Shown piece after piece: positions 17,980-27,229 of a DNA stretch of 64,000 nucleotides; position 1 is the first letter of the stretch; every line of letters begins with the position of its first letter. Source of the stretch: Oxalicibacterium flavum (GTDB lineage: Bacteria; Pseudomonadota; Gammaproteobacteria; Burkholderiales; Burkholderiaceae_D); assembly GCF_014635065.1 (NCBI RefSeq), contig NZ_BMCG01000003.1:620001-684000 (forward strand), in the 5' to 3' direction. The notes under the pieces are model-generated. The model saw only the letters and a list, made by a program, of their open reading frames with translations. It ran no database searches and was not told where the DNA came from. Both the position numbers and the translations under genes were made by a program.

Positions 17980-19527
17980 ATGTCCCAGCCAAAGAATCCA
18001 TCGTCGAAACCATCGCCAGCGCGCAGCCTGCGCCAGCGGGTGCTCAACCGCTATACCCTGACCGGCGCACTGATCGTGCTGCTTGCGCTCGGCGGCTACT
18101 GGGGCTGGCAGAAGATCAATGCGAAGAAGAACGCGTTGAACCAGTACCAGGTGACCGCCATCGAGCGCGGCGACATCGAGGACCTGGTGACGGCGACCGG
18201 TACCGTGCAGCCGCTCGAATACGTCGATGTCGGTGCGCAGGTGTCGGGTCAGTTGAAGAAGCTGCACGTGGAGATCGGCTCGGTGGTCAAGGAAGGCGAC
18301 CTGCTGGCCGAGATCGATCCGACCGTGTTGCGTGCGACCGTGGATGCGCGCCGCGCCGGCCTGCGCAACCAGATCGCTTCCAAGAAGAATCAGGAAGCCC
18401 AGCTGGCGCTGGCAGAAATCCAATATACGCGCCAGAAGAACCTGTTTGCCGAGGACGCGACCACGCGCGAATCGCTGCAGACGGCAGAAACCACGCTGCG
18501 TTCGGCGCGTGCGCAGATCGAAGCCATCCAGGCACAGATCGAGCAGACCGAGTCGTCTCTGCGTGCCGACGAAGCCAATCTCAACTACGCCAAGATCTAT
18601 GCGCCGATGTCCGGTACCGTGGTCTCGGTAACGGCGCGCCAGGGCCAGACCCTGAACGCCAATCAGTCGGCGCCGACCATCCTGCGCGTTGCCGACCTCT
18701 CGACCATGACGGTGCAGACCCAGGTGTCGGAGGCCGAGGTCGGCAAGCTGCGCAAGGACATGGAAGTCTATTTCACCACGCTCGGCAGCCAGGGGCGCCG
18801 CTGGTACGGCAAGCTGCGCAAGCTCGAGCCGACGCCGACCGTCACCAACAATGTGGTGCTGTACAACGCGCTGTTCGACGTGCCAAACCGCAATCAGGCG
18901 CTGCTGCCGAACATGACGACACAGGTGTTCTTCATTGCCTCGTCGGCCAAGGACGCGCTGCTGGTGCCGACCGCCGCCGTGACGCTGACACGCGGCGGCA
19001 GCCGTGCTGCGGGAGCCGCTGGTACGGGTACGGTCGGCGCGTCGGCAGGCAACAACTTTGCCAACATGACGCCCGAACAGCGCCGCGCGGCCTTCGAGAA
19101 GATGTCGCCCGAGGAAAGGGCTGCCATGCGCGAACGCCGCCAGCGCGAACGGGGTGAAGGTAATGGCAGTGGTACGGAAAAGGGTGCAGCGCCGGCTGCT
19201 GCCACCGCTGCGCCGGCCGTGGACGACAAGACCGCCGGGGCAGCAAGTGAGGATGCACAACCCGACAGCAGCGGCCTGCCCGGTGCCAACCAGCAGGCGC
19301 AGAACAAGACCGGCACCGTGCGCGTGGTTGACGGCGACAACAACATCGAGACGCGTACCATCGAACTTGGCGTGACCACGCGTGTGCAGATGCAGGTATT
19401 GAGCGGCCTGAAGGAAGGCGATCGCGTCATCACCGGCTTCAAGCAGGCGCAGCAGGACAGCAGCCGTCCGTCCGGCGTGGCTGGCATGCCGCCGGGCATG
19501 GGCGGTACGCCGATGCGGAGCCGTTGA
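17980..19527 (+). CDS. macA: MacA-type periplasmic adaptor of an ABC efflux pump
   Basis: A membrane-fusion protein of 515 residues. It has an N-terminal anchor (about 30-47), a barrel-sandwich lipoyl half ([20 protein letters not shown]), a helical hairpin (about 110-200), the second lipoyl half ([12 protein letters not shown]) and a beta-barrel. An unusual Ala/Glu-rich insert of about 110 residues containing [21 protein letters not shown] follows before the last membrane-proximal strands. It links MacB in the inner membrane to an outer-membrane channel. The stop overlaps the macB start (TGATG). Confidence 0.93.
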   Translation: MSQPKNPSSKPSPARSLRQRVLNRYTLTGALIVLLALGGYWGWQKINAKKNALNQYQVTAIERGDIEDLVTATGTVQPLEYVDVGAQVSGQLKKLHVEIGSVVKEGDLLAEIDPTVLRATVDARRAGLRNQIASKKNQEAQLALAEIQYTRQKNLFAEDATTRESLQTAETTLRSARAQIEAIQAQIEQTESSLRADEANLNYAKIYAPMSGTVVSVTARQGQTLNANQSAPTILRVADLSTMTVQTQVSEAEVGKLRKDMEVYFTTLGSQGRRWYGKLRKLEPTPTVTNNVVLYNALFDVPNRNQALLPNMTTQVFFIASSAKDALLVPTAAVTLTRGGSRAAGAAGTGTVGASAGNNFANMTPEQRRAAFEKMSPEERAAMRERRQRERGEGNGSGTEKGAAPAAATAAPAVDDKTAGAASEDAQPDSSGLPGANQQAQNKTGTVRVVDGDNNIETRTIELGVTTRVQMQVLSGLKEGDRVITGFKQAQQDSSRPSGVAGMPPGMGGTPMRSR

Positions 19528-21509
19528 TGAGCGAACAGCAAAGCATGGTGCCGATCGACGGCGGCCGTTCGGCCGACCAGCAGCCGCTGATCGAGCTGCG
19601 CGGCGTCACCAAGACTTACCGCAATGGCGGCCTCGAGGTCGAGGTGCTGCATGGCATCGACCTCAAGATTTATGAGGGCGAATTCGTCGCCATCATGGGT
19701 GCTTCCGGTTCCGGCAAATCGACGCTGATGAATATCCTCGGCTGCCTCGATCGTCCGACCAAAGGACAGTATCTGTTCATGGGACGCGACGTATCCGGCT
19801 TCAGCCGCGACGAACTGGCGCTGCTGCGGCGCGACGATTTCGGTTTCGTGTTCCAGAGCTACAACCTGATCGCTTCGGCCAGCGCGTCCGAGAACGTCGA
19901 GGTGCCCGCCATGTACGCCGGCCTGCCGCCGGCCGAACGGCACGAGCGCGCGCAGGAACTGCTGAGCGAACTGGGCCTGGCGGAGCGCTCGCATCATCGT
20001 CCCAACCAGTTGTCCGGCGGTCAGCAGCAGCGCGTATCGATCTCGCGCGCGCTGATGAACGGCGGCCGCATCATCCTCGCCGACGAACCGACCGGCGCGC
20101 TCGACAGCAAGAGCGGGCAGGACGTCATGAAGCTGCTGGCGGACCTGTCCGAGCGCGGCCATACCGTGCTGCTGATCACGCACGCCAAGGAGGTGGCCGA
20201 GCATGCGCACCGCCTGATCGAAATCCGCGACGGCAATATCCTGTCCGATCCGGGACCGGCGCCGGTGTCGCAGACGCAGCAGACCTTCAAGCGGCCGATC
20301 GTGCCGCGTGAGGGTTCGCGCATCGCCGACGTGCTGGAAGCGGCCAAGATGGCGATGCGCTCGCTGCGCGCCAACCTGTTCCGCTCGGTGCTGACGCTGC
20401 TCGGCATCGTGATCGGCGTGGCCTCCGTGATCGCGATGCTGGCGATCGGCGACGGTGCCAAGGCGATGGTGGTCGAGCGCATCAGTTCGATGGGCTCCAA
20501 CCTGCTGCTGGTGCGGCCGGGCGCGCCCAACCAGCGCGGCTTCAGCAGTACCGCGACGCTGGTGGTCGACGACGTCAAGGCGATCAACGAACTGCCCAAC
20601 GTGCTGGCGGCGATTCCCGAGCAGAACAGCAGCGTGACCGCGCGCTTCGGCGATGCCGATACCTCGACCAGCGTCAACGGCACCTCGGCCAAGTTCCCGC
20701 TGGCGCGCCAGTGGCAGCCGGCGCTTGGCACCTTCTTCAGCGAGGAGGACGAGGACAGCTACGCGGCGGTCGCGGTGCTGGGCAGGACGACCGCCAATGC
20801 GCTGTTCGGCCAGCAGAATCCGATCGGCCAGTTCATCCTCATCAACAACCTGCTGTTTCAGGTGGTTGGCGTGATGTCCGACAAGGGCGCCTCGCCGATG
20901 GGTTCGGACCAGGACGACATCATCTTCGTGCCGTACTCGACCAGCAGTCTGCGTCTGTCGGGCCAGCGCTACCTGCGCAACGTGACAGTGGCGGTGGAAG
21001 ACACGGCGCACATCGACGAGACGCAGGATGCGGTCGATAAGCTGCTGCTCGAGCGCCACGGCACGGTCGACTACCAGATCCGCAACATGGCGTCGCTGAT
21101 GGAAGCGATGGAGCAGACGCAGAACACGCTGACCATTCTGCTCGGCTCGATCGCGGCGATTTCGCTGCTGGTCGGCGGCATCGGCGTCATGAACATCATG
21201 CTGGTGTCGGTCACCGAACGCACGCGCGAGATCGGCATCCGCATGGCGACCGGTGCGCGCGAGCGCAACATCATGCAGCAGTTCCTGATCGAGGCGATGG
21301 TGGTGTCGGCCATCGGCGGCGCCATCGGCGTGATCATCGGGCTGGCGACAGCCGGTGTGATCGGCGCCTTCGGTACGCCGATCAAGTATTCGCTGATGCC
21401 GGTGCTGCTGGCGTTTGGCTGCGCCTTCATGACAGGTCTCGTATTCGGCTATCTGCCGGCGAAGAAGGCCGCACAGCTCGACCCGGTGGTTGCGCTGGCG
21501 GCGGAGTAA
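19527..21509 (+). CDS. macB: MacB-type ABC exporter (ATPase-permease)
   Basis: A 660-residue fusion of an N-terminal ABC ATPase and a four-helix MacB permease. Seen: Walker [10 protein letters not shown], signature LSGGQQQR, Walker [17 protein letters not shown] and the H-loop in [10 protein letters not shown]1 is near 290, followed by a large periplasmic domain and three C-terminal helices ([21 protein letters not shown]). ATG 19527 overlaps the macA stop. The family exports macrolides, lipopeptides, siderophores or toxins. The substrate here is unknown. Confidence 0.95.
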   Translation: MSEQQSMVPIDGGRSADQQPLIELRGVTKTYRNGGLEVEVLHGIDLKIYEGEFVAIMGASGSGKSTLMNILGCLDRPTKGQYLFMGRDVSGFSRDELALLRRDDFGFVFQSYNLIASASASENVEVPAMYAGLPPAERHERAQELLSELGLAERSHHRPNQLSGGQQQRVSISRALMNGGRIILADEPTGALDSKSGQDVMKLLADLSERGHTVLLITHAKEVAEHAHRLIEIRDGNILSDPGPAPVSQTQQTFKRPIVPREGSRIADVLEAAKMAMRSLRANLFRSVLTLLGIVIGVASVIAMLAIGDGAKAMVVERISSMGSNLLLVRPGAPNQRGFSSTATLVVDDVKAINELPNVLAAIPEQNSSVTARFGDADTSTSVNGTSAKFPLARQWQPALGTFFSEEDEDSYAAVAVLGRTTANALFGQQNPIGQFILINNLLFQVVGVMSDKGASPMGSDQDDIIFVPYSTSSLRLSGQRYLRNVTVAVEDTAHIDETQDAVDKLLLERHGTVDYQIRNMASLMEAMEQTQNTLTILLGSIAAISLLVGGIGVMNIMLVSVTERTREIGIRMATGARERNIMQQFLIEAMVVSAIGGAIGVIIGLATAGVIGAFGTPIKYSLMPVLLAFGCAFMTGLVFGYLPAKKAAQLDPVVALAAE

Positions 21510-21514
21510 ACAAC

Positions 21515-22933
21515 ATGAACATGCAAAAAATTTTTCGTCCGACCCGCCTTGCGCTGGCATTGGCGACGGTGCTTGCCCTGTCTGCCTGCGCCGGTCACAT
21601 CGAGGCCACACGTCCCGACGTCGCGCTACCGCAAACCTGGATGGAAGCCTCATCCGGCAACGCCGCGCTGCAGCGTGACTGGTGGCGCGGCTTCCAGTCG
21701 GAAGAACTGAGCGCGCTGATCGAGGATGCGCAGGCCACCAATCCCACATTGCTGATTGCGGCGGAGCGCGTCACGCAGGCCGAGATCACCGCGCGCAGTG
21801 CCGGCGCCTCGCTGTTCCCGCTGTTGACCGTCAGCGCCGATACCGGCACCGGCCGCGTCAAGTCGGGCACCGCCACCGTCGGCGGCTGGGCCAAGAGCGA
21901 ATCGTCGGGCGCCTCGCTGCAGGTCAATTACGAAGTCGACGTCTGGGGCCGCGTGGCGGCCACCGCGGCCAGTGCCAATGCCTCGCTCGATGCCACCCGC
22001 TTTGATCTGGAAACGGCGCGCACCACGCTGACCACCGGCGTTGCCAATGCCTACTTCCAGACGCTGGCGCTGCGCACTAGGCTGAAGATCGCCGAGCAGA
22101 ACCTGGCGATTGCGGAGAAGCTGTTCGCCATCGTCGAGGCGCGCTACCGCTATGGTTCGGCTTCCGCGCTCGACGTCAGCCGCCAGCGCAGCACGGTGCT
22201 GGCCCAGCGCGCCACCATCCTGCCGCTGCAGACGCAGGAACGGCAGACGGTGACCGCGCTCGCGATCCTGCTCGGACGGCCGCCGCAGTCGCTGCAGGTC
22301 GCGGCGCAGGGAATCGAAGGACTGGCAGTGCCCGAGGTGGCGCCGAACCTGCCATCGACGCTCATCACGCGGCGCCCCGACATTGCGAGCGCCGAAGCCA
22401 CCCTGTACGCGGCCGATGCCAACGTGGCGGCGGCACGCGCGGCCCTGCTGCCGACGATTTCCCTGAGCGGCGCGGCCGGCGCATCGAGCTCGGCGCTGCT
22501 CAATCTCGGCAGCCCGACCTACAGCATCGGTATCGCCGCTTCCATCGTGCAGACGCTGTTCGACGGCAACCGCCTGCGGCTGCAGGTCGAAAGCAGCGAG
22601 TCGTCGCGGCGGCAACTGGTCGAAAGCTACCGCAGCACGATCTACACGGCCTTGAAGGAAGTCGAGGATGCGCTCGGCAATACCACGCGCAATCGCGAGC
22701 AGGAACGTTCGCAGACTGAAATCCGCGCCGAGGCGCAGCGTGCGTTGCGCCTGTCGGAACTGCGCTACCGCGAGGGCGCCGACGACCTCAACAGCCTGCT
22801 CGACGCGCAGCGCACGCTGTTCTCTGCCGAGGATTCGCTGGCGCAGCAGCGGCTGTCGCGATTGACCGGCACCACCGATCTGTTCAAGGCGCTCGGTGGC
22901 GGATGGGAACGACCGCCGGCCAGCGCCGAATGA
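21515..22933 (+). CDS. Outer-membrane efflux lipoprotein (NodT/TolC family)
   Basis: A 472-residue outer-membrane factor: signal peptide with lipobox LSAC, a periplasmic helical barrel and two TolC-like repeats (WWRGFQSEELSALIEDA at the start, ALKEVEDALGN later). It starts six bases after macB and completes a macA-macB-OMF tripartite pump encoded in one operon that ends at a strong terminator. Confidence 0.93.
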   Translation: MNMQKIFRPTRLALALATVLALSACAGHIEATRPDVALPQTWMEASSGNAALQRDWWRGFQSEELSALIEDAQATNPTLLIAAERVTQAEITARSAGASLFPLLTVSADTGTGRVKSGTATVGGWAKSESSGASLQVNYEVDVWGRVAATAASANASLDATRFDLETARTTLTTGVANAYFQTLALRTRLKIAEQNLAIAEKLFAIVEARYRYGSASALDVSRQRSTVLAQRATILPLQTQERQTVTALAILLGRPPQSLQVAAQGIEGLAVPEVAPNLPSTLITRRPDIASAEATLYAADANVAAARAALLPTISLSGAAGASSSALLNLGSPTYSIGIAASIVQTLFDGNRLRLQVESSESSRRQLVESYRSTIYTALKEVEDALGNTTRNREQERSQTEIRAEAQRALRLSELRYREGADDLNSLLDAQRTLFSAEDSLAQQRLSRLTGTTDLFKALGGGWERPPASAE

Positions 22934-22966
22934 AAAAAGCCGATGCAACTGCATCGGCTTTTTTTA
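22933..22966. terminator. Bidirectional terminator
   Basis: Stem AAGCCGATGCA/TGCATCGGCTT flanked by an A-run and a T-run, between the efflux operon (+) and the permease gene (-). Confidence 0.9.
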
Positions 22967-22980
22967 TCGTCTCCGGCGGA

Positions 22981-24294
22981 TCAGGCCGCCTGTAATGTCG
23001 GCGTGCGCGTGACGCGATACAGCGTGCCCAGGATCAGCGTGATCAGCAGCGCCGGGATTGCCGAGCCGACCTGCGGCCAGATCGCAGGGCAGGCATGGAA
23101 GGCGACGATGCCGACGATCCAGATCGCCACCGGCACCGGATTGACGCGACGGCTGGTGGCCGCGCCCTGCAGCGCCAGCTGCGACACCACCACGCCGAAC
23201 AGCGGCACGAACACCGAGCTCAGCATCAGCAGGAAGGGTTCGATGCCATGCATCGGCAGGAACAGCGCGCAGCCGGTCGCCAGCGTCGCCAGCGCGATGC
23301 CCCAGAAGCGGATCGAGCGTCTGCCGTGCAGAAAGTTGAGCGCCACCGAACCCGAATAGATGTCGCCGTAGGCATTGTCCATCTCGTCGATCAGGATCAG
23401 GCCGAGCGCGATCAGGCCGCCCTGCGCCAGCAGCAGCGCCGCCATCAGGTCGGCGCCGACGTCGGTGGTGCTGACCACCAGCACGCCGAGCGCGTGGCAC
23501 CAGATATTGGCGATCGCAAAACCGAGCCAGGTGCCGCGGAAGGTCGATGCGCCGGCCTTGCCGTAGCGTGCGAAGTCTGCCACCAGCGGCAGCCACGACA
23601 CCGGCATCGCCATCACGAGATCGATGCCGGCCAGCGTGCTCATGGAGCCGTCGCCGGCGCGGTTCCAGATCGCATCCCAGCCCTGCGCCTGTGCCTTGGC
23701 GCCGAACTGCCAGGTCAGCCATATCAGCGACAGGATCACCAGCGGCAGGCCGAAGCGGCCGACGAACCAGCGCACCAGTCCGATCATGGAACCTGTCGCG
23801 AGGCCGATCAGCAGCAGCCCCCAGAACAGCGCCGCCACGTACGGCAGCCAGACCGCGTCGATGCCGGTGATGTCCTTGACCAGCGCGGTGGTGCCGTCGC
23901 GCATGACGACCAGTTCGAAGGCGCTCCAGCCGATCAATTGCACCACGTTGAGTACTACCGGCAGCCGTGCGAACGAGGTGCCGAGCGTCTGGCACATCAG
24001 GACCGGGCTCGACAGGCCGCGCTGGTAGCCGATGTAGGCGACCAGCGCCAGCAGCGCCGCGCCGAGCACGGAGCCGACCACGATGGCGAACAGCGCGGTC
24101 TGCGTGCCGAGCGCGGTGCCGAGAAAGGCGCCGATCTGGATCACCAGCAGGCCGACGCCAAGGCTGAACCAGAGCGCGGCATGGTCGCGGAACGAGAACA
24201 CGCGGTCGTTGGCTGGAATTGGAATGAACTGCGGACTGAACTGGGAAGGGTGTGCGGAACTGGCTGCCGGGGCAGCTTCTGGTAGGGCCATCAT
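22981..24294 (-). CDS. cytX: NCS1-family permease, predicted hydroxymethylpyrimidine (thiamine precursor) transporter
   Basis: An inner-membrane protein of 437 residues with about twelve hydrophobic segments and the purine-cytosine permease (NCS1) pattern (NDRVFSFRDHAALWFSLGVGLLVIQIG, with SWLPLVADFARYG in the middle). The family alone would suggest nucleobases. A TPP riboswitch in its leader makes the CytX subgroup, thought to import the thiamine pyrimidine HMP, much more likely. The first two codons are both ATG (24294 and 24291), with a weak ribosome site, as expected when a riboswitch controls translation. Confidence 0.85.
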   Translation of the reverse strand: MMALPEAAPAASSAHPSQFSPQFIPIPANDRVFSFRDHAALWFSLGVGLLVIQIGAFLGTALGTQTALFAIVVGSVLGAALLALVAYIGYQRGLSSPVLMCQTLGTSFARLPVVLNVVQLIGWSAFELVVMRDGTTALVKDITGIDAVWLPYVAALFWGLLLIGLATGSMIGLVRWFVGRFGLPLVILSLIWLTWQFGAKAQAQGWDAIWNRAGDGSMSTLAGIDLVMAMPVSWLPLVADFARYGKAGASTFRGTWLGFAIANIWCHALGVLVVSTTDVGADLMAALLLAQGGLIALGLILIDEMDNAYGDIYSGSVALNFLHGRRSIRFWGIALATLATGCALFLPMHGIEPFLLMLSSVFVPLFGVVVSQLALQGAATSRRVNPVPVAIWIVGIVAFHACPAIWPQVGSAIPALLITLILGTLYRVTRTPTLQAA

Positions 24295-24351
24295 CGACTT
24301 TCAATGCATGGCAGGTCAGCTGCTTCGGCGCCATGACGGTGGCGGGGACGA

Positions 24352-24438
24352 CGTGCTTTCCTGCGCGAGGATTATCTCAATCAGGTTCAACGGGTATCTC
24401 TCACCCGCGCAGATGTGCGCAGGACCCCGAGCGAATAC
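24352..24438 (-). promoter_or_regulatory. TPP riboswitch (THI element)
   Basis: On the minus strand the conserved pieces occur in order: CGGGGT, GGGTGAGAGATACCCG, TTGAACCTGATT, ATAATCCT and CGCAGGAAAG. These match the thi box, with its TGAGA bulge and the CCTGAT/ATAAT pyrimidine and pyrophosphate sites. It ends about 58 bases before the permease start. Binding of thiamine pyrophosphate is expected to switch the gene off. Confidence 0.93.
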
Positions 24439-24706
24439 GACAGGGCGCTACTTTGAGGGAAAACCGGAAGATAGGCAAGCACAGGACGCACCGGAACGGA
24501 GGGACAGCAATACCGGGCGCAGAAAAAAGAAAAGGAAGAGAAAGGTCGGACCGCAGTTGAAACTGTGAAGAGCGCGGCCCGACCGAAAAGATAATACTGT
24601 ATGAAAACACAGCATAGCAGGACCGCGCCCGAAAGTCACGGATGCAAAAGGCAGTGTTGGATTTTCGTCTGGATCAACTGACAAGAATGCCCGACGGCAC
24701 CAGTCG

Positions 24707-24734
24707 TAAAAAAGCCGCACGGTGGTGCGGCTTG
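24707..24734 (-). terminator. Terminator of the PhnD-like gene
   Basis: Stem AAGCCGCAC/GTGCGGCTT with an A-run to its left (T-run on the minus strand), just past the stop at 24755. The rest of the 24439-24754 gap shows no credible gene. Confidence 0.85.
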
Positions 24735-24754
24735 ATCAAGGTGGCTTGTCCGGG

Positions 24755-25570
24755 TTACAAGCCGAGACGCTTCGTGGCTTCCTGCATCACGTTGTCGTTC
24801 CACGGGAGGAAGCCGCTCATGCCGATTTTCTGCAGGATGGCCTTGCCGGATTCGGTTTCGGAGAGTTCCAGCAGAGTTTTGCGTACTTTTTCGCGGTCGG
24901 CATCGCTCAGTTTGCGCGAGGCGATGAATTGCTTGATCGGCACTGGCTTGGTTTCGCCGAGGATGCGTCCGCCTTTTTCGGTCCAGGCCTTGGCCACGGC
25001 GGCGGAACCGGTCACGCCGGCATCAACGAAGCCGTTGTCGATCATGAACGGCACGGCATCCTGGTAGCGGGTGGCGGTAAAGCTCTTTTCCGGCTGCTGG
25101 AAATTCAGTTCGCGCAGGTTGGCGGTAAACATCACGGTGGTGATTGATTCCAGCGAGGGCACGCCGATCTTCTTGCCGCGCAAGTCCTGCAGCGACTTCA
25201 GCGGCGAATTGGCCGGCACCATCACGCGCGCGCGGTAGTCTGTAAACCCCTTGGCCGTCACCAGGCCTTCGTAGCCATCCTTCTTGACGGCCTGCAGGCC
25301 GATATGCGCCGGATGGATGAAGGCGAGATCGTACTTGCCTTCGGCCAGCCCCTTTTCGAGCGCGGCGTATTTGTCCACCGCCTGCAGCTTGACGTTCTGC
25401 TTCAATTCCTTGGACAGCAGTTGCAGCAAAGGCTTGTAGCGTTCGCTGGCAGGGCCGCCTTCCTGATATGTCACGCCTTCGTTGACTGCTACCAGGATCA
25501 TTTCCTGTGCCGACGCCGCTCCCGCGCCGATTGTCAGCATCAATGCCGCTGCCAAGGATCTGAATTTCAT
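24755..25570 (-). CDS. PhnD-like periplasmic substrate-binding protein (orphan)
   Basis: A 271-residue secreted protein: signal peptide with cleavage after GAASA, then a type 2 periplasmic binding fold of the phosphate/phosphite/phosphonate (PhnD) family. Typical blocks are KYDLAFIHPAHIGLQA, DLRGKKIGVPS and DAGVTGSAAV. ATG 25570 is preceded by GGAG and gives a proper signal peptide, so the longer frame was not used. No phnC or phnE transporter genes are beside it. It may serve a transporter elsewhere or a sensor, so phosphonate binding is not assured. Confidence 0.85.
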   Translation of the reverse strand: MKFRSLAAALMLTIGAGAASAQEMILVAVNEGVTYQEGGPASERYKPLLQLLSKELKQNVKLQAVDKYAALEKGLAEGKYDLAFIHPAHIGLQAVKKDGYEGLVTAKGFTDYRARVMVPANSPLKSLQDLRGKKIGVPSLESITTVMFTANLRELNFQQPEKSFTATRYQDAVPFMIDNGFVDAGVTGSAAVAKAWTEKGGRILGETKPVPIKQFIASRKLSDADREKVRKTLLELSETESGKAILQKIGMSGFLPWNDNVMQEATKRLGL

Positions 25571-25808
25571 GGGTATCGCTCCGTTTATATAAATATTGTT
25601 CTGCGGTAATGCCACAAGGAATGTTACATGAAGGGATCATCAAAAAAAGGAATTTTTGCGGATATTGTCAAATTGACTCGGCTACCGTTGTACGGTGCCG
25701 AACAATGTCCCGGGATAGAAATGGGCACAATGGTTGTCTGACAGAAAACGTTCGAGGAGCGGTCCGCCATCCCGGCAATACGCTCGTACATCGCGAAGGG
25801 GGCACAGC

Positions 25809-26306
25809 ATGCAGATCCGAACCATTATTTTTGTCCTGATCCTGGCTGCCATCGGTGCACTGGCCGCATTCAACTGGGAGACATTCACTACGCCGACCGA
25901 CCTCTGGCTGGGCGTGACTACCATCCATGCGCCGCTGGGCATGGTGATGCTGGGCTTGACGGCCGTGCTGACGGCGTTCTTCCTGACCTTCATCATCTAT
26001 CTGCAAAGCTCGGTACTGCTGGAAGCGCGTCGCCATGCGCGCGAACTGCAGGCCAACCGTGAGTTGGCCGATCAGGCGGAAGCATCGCGGTTCACCGAGT
26101 TGCGGCGCTTCATCGAGGGCGAACTGCAGGGAAAAAGCTTGCAGGAAAGCGAGGCGCGGACCGCGTTGCTCGCGCGCCTGGACAGACTGGACGCGAGCAT
26201 TGTCGCCGTCGTCGATCAGACCGGCAATTCGCTGGCAGCACAGATTGGTGAAATCGAGGACAGGCTCGAACGCGACGGCAAGGTTGCGGTCAGGGTTGCC
26301 GAGTAG
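25809..26306 (+). CDS. LapA-domain-like membrane protein
   Basis: A 165-residue product with two N-terminal membrane helices (about 5-22 and 42-66) separated by a short loop, then a long charged helical cytoplasmic tail that is probably coiled coil. The layout resembles LapA/DUF1049 envelope proteins, some of which assist lipopolysaccharide assembly. ATG 25809 follows AAGGGGG. The function here is uncertain. Confidence 0.65.
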   Translation: MQIRTIIFVLILAAIGALAAFNWETFTTPTDLWLGVTTIHAPLGMVMLGLTAVLTAFFLTFIIYLQSSVLLEARRHARELQANRELADQAEASRFTELRRFIEGELQGKSLQESEARTALLARLDRLDASIVAVVDQTGNSLAAQIGEIEDRLERDGKVAVRVAE

Positions 26307-26384
26307 GACAAGGCTGAACGCTGTTCGGATGATGGAGCGGCGGGATCGGTTACACTGCTGCGGTTGTCGTTCTTTCCATTTCCC

Positions 26385-26813
26385 ATGGCCACCAAGTCGC
26401 GCTACAAAACCGCCCAGTCGGACAACACGATCGCCTATATCCTGCTGGCGCTGGTGATCGCGCTCATCTGTGCTTTTTCGGCGTGGATGTTCTTCAAATA
26501 CCAGGCACGTGCTGCGGCGGGTGTCGCCTATACGAATTTCGGTCCGATCGTGGTGCGCAGCAGCGACTATTCGCTGCGCGCCACGGTTTCCGTGCAGAGT
26601 CGCAGCGCCAATGCCTCGGTGATCGACGAGCGCCAGCAGCAGATCGATTTTGCCCTGCAATCCACGCTGGCCAATCTCGATTCGGCCCGCGCGCGTCAGG
26701 CCGATGGGGTGGCGTATGTACAGGAAGCCATGCGCGACTCCGTCAATCTCGTGCTCGGCACACAGGCGGCGGAGGATGTCTTGCTGACTGATTTCATCAT
26801 CCAGCAGAACTGA
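26385..26813 (+). CDS. Single-pass membrane protein, FliL-like
   Basis: A 142-residue product with one membrane helix near residues 17-40 and a periplasmic domain. The C-terminal pattern (VQEAMRDSVNLVLGTQAAEDVLLTDFIIQ) recalls the FliL family, which strengthens stator-rotor contact in flagella. No flagellar genes lie nearby, so the assignment is tentative. ATG 26385 is preferred over an upstream TTG. Confidence 0.55.
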   Translation: MATKSRYKTAQSDNTIAYILLALVIALICAFSAWMFFKYQARAAAGVAYTNFGPIVVRSSDYSLRATVSVQSRSANASVIDERQQQIDFALQSTLANLDSARARQADGVAYVQEAMRDSVNLVLGTQAAEDVLLTDFIIQQN

Positions 26814-26884
26814 ACGGCATTGGCTCGGCGCTCGCGGCGCCCAGGTATTACAATGAACCGTCGTTTTACGTTTTTCCTCCAGAC

Positions 26885-27106
26885 ATGAGCAGCAAAGATC
26901 AACCCTCCGATGCCGCGCGCAATTCGACCCTGCGTCCCGATTCTCCTTGTGCGGGCTATTGCTCGACGTCGCATGGCGATGAAGTCTGCAAGGGTTGCGG
27001 CCGCACCTGGGACGAAGTGTTGAACTGGATCATCTATACCGACGAGGAAAAGGACGCGGTCTGGAAGCGCCTTGAGGCGGCCGGCTTGCTGAAAGTCAAA
27101 CGGTAA
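26885..27106 (+). CDS. DUF1289 cysteine-rich protein
   Basis: A 73-residue protein with the DUF1289 signature: four cysteines in PCAGYCSTSHGDEVCKGCGRTWDE, followed by helical sequence. The family is thought to bind a metal or Fe-S cluster. Its role is not established. It sits between the FliL-like gene and prfC. Confidence 0.88.
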   Translation: MSSKDQPSDAARNSTLRPDSPCAGYCSTSHGDEVCKGCGRTWDEVLNWIIYTDEEKDAVWKRLEAAGLLKVKR

Positions 27107-27229
27107 GCGGTTCTTGTCACTTTCCCATTCTTCACTGCAGTTTTTCTTCAAGCCATGCGTCGGCATTCACAGCATTAGACTTCCGGCGTTGGAATCGGTA
27201 GACTTGTGGCCTTTTTCCAGGGCTATTTC

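Noticed and set aside
18894-21749. Minus-strand open frame of 951 codons opposite macA and macB
   Set aside because: Same reason: shadow of two clear genes in GC-rich DNA, with a low-complexity product.
24448-24720. 90-codon minus-strand frame upstream of the TPP riboswitch
   Set aside because: Lies in leader/promoter sequence, has Cys/Phe/Leu-rich nonsense composition and no ribosome site.
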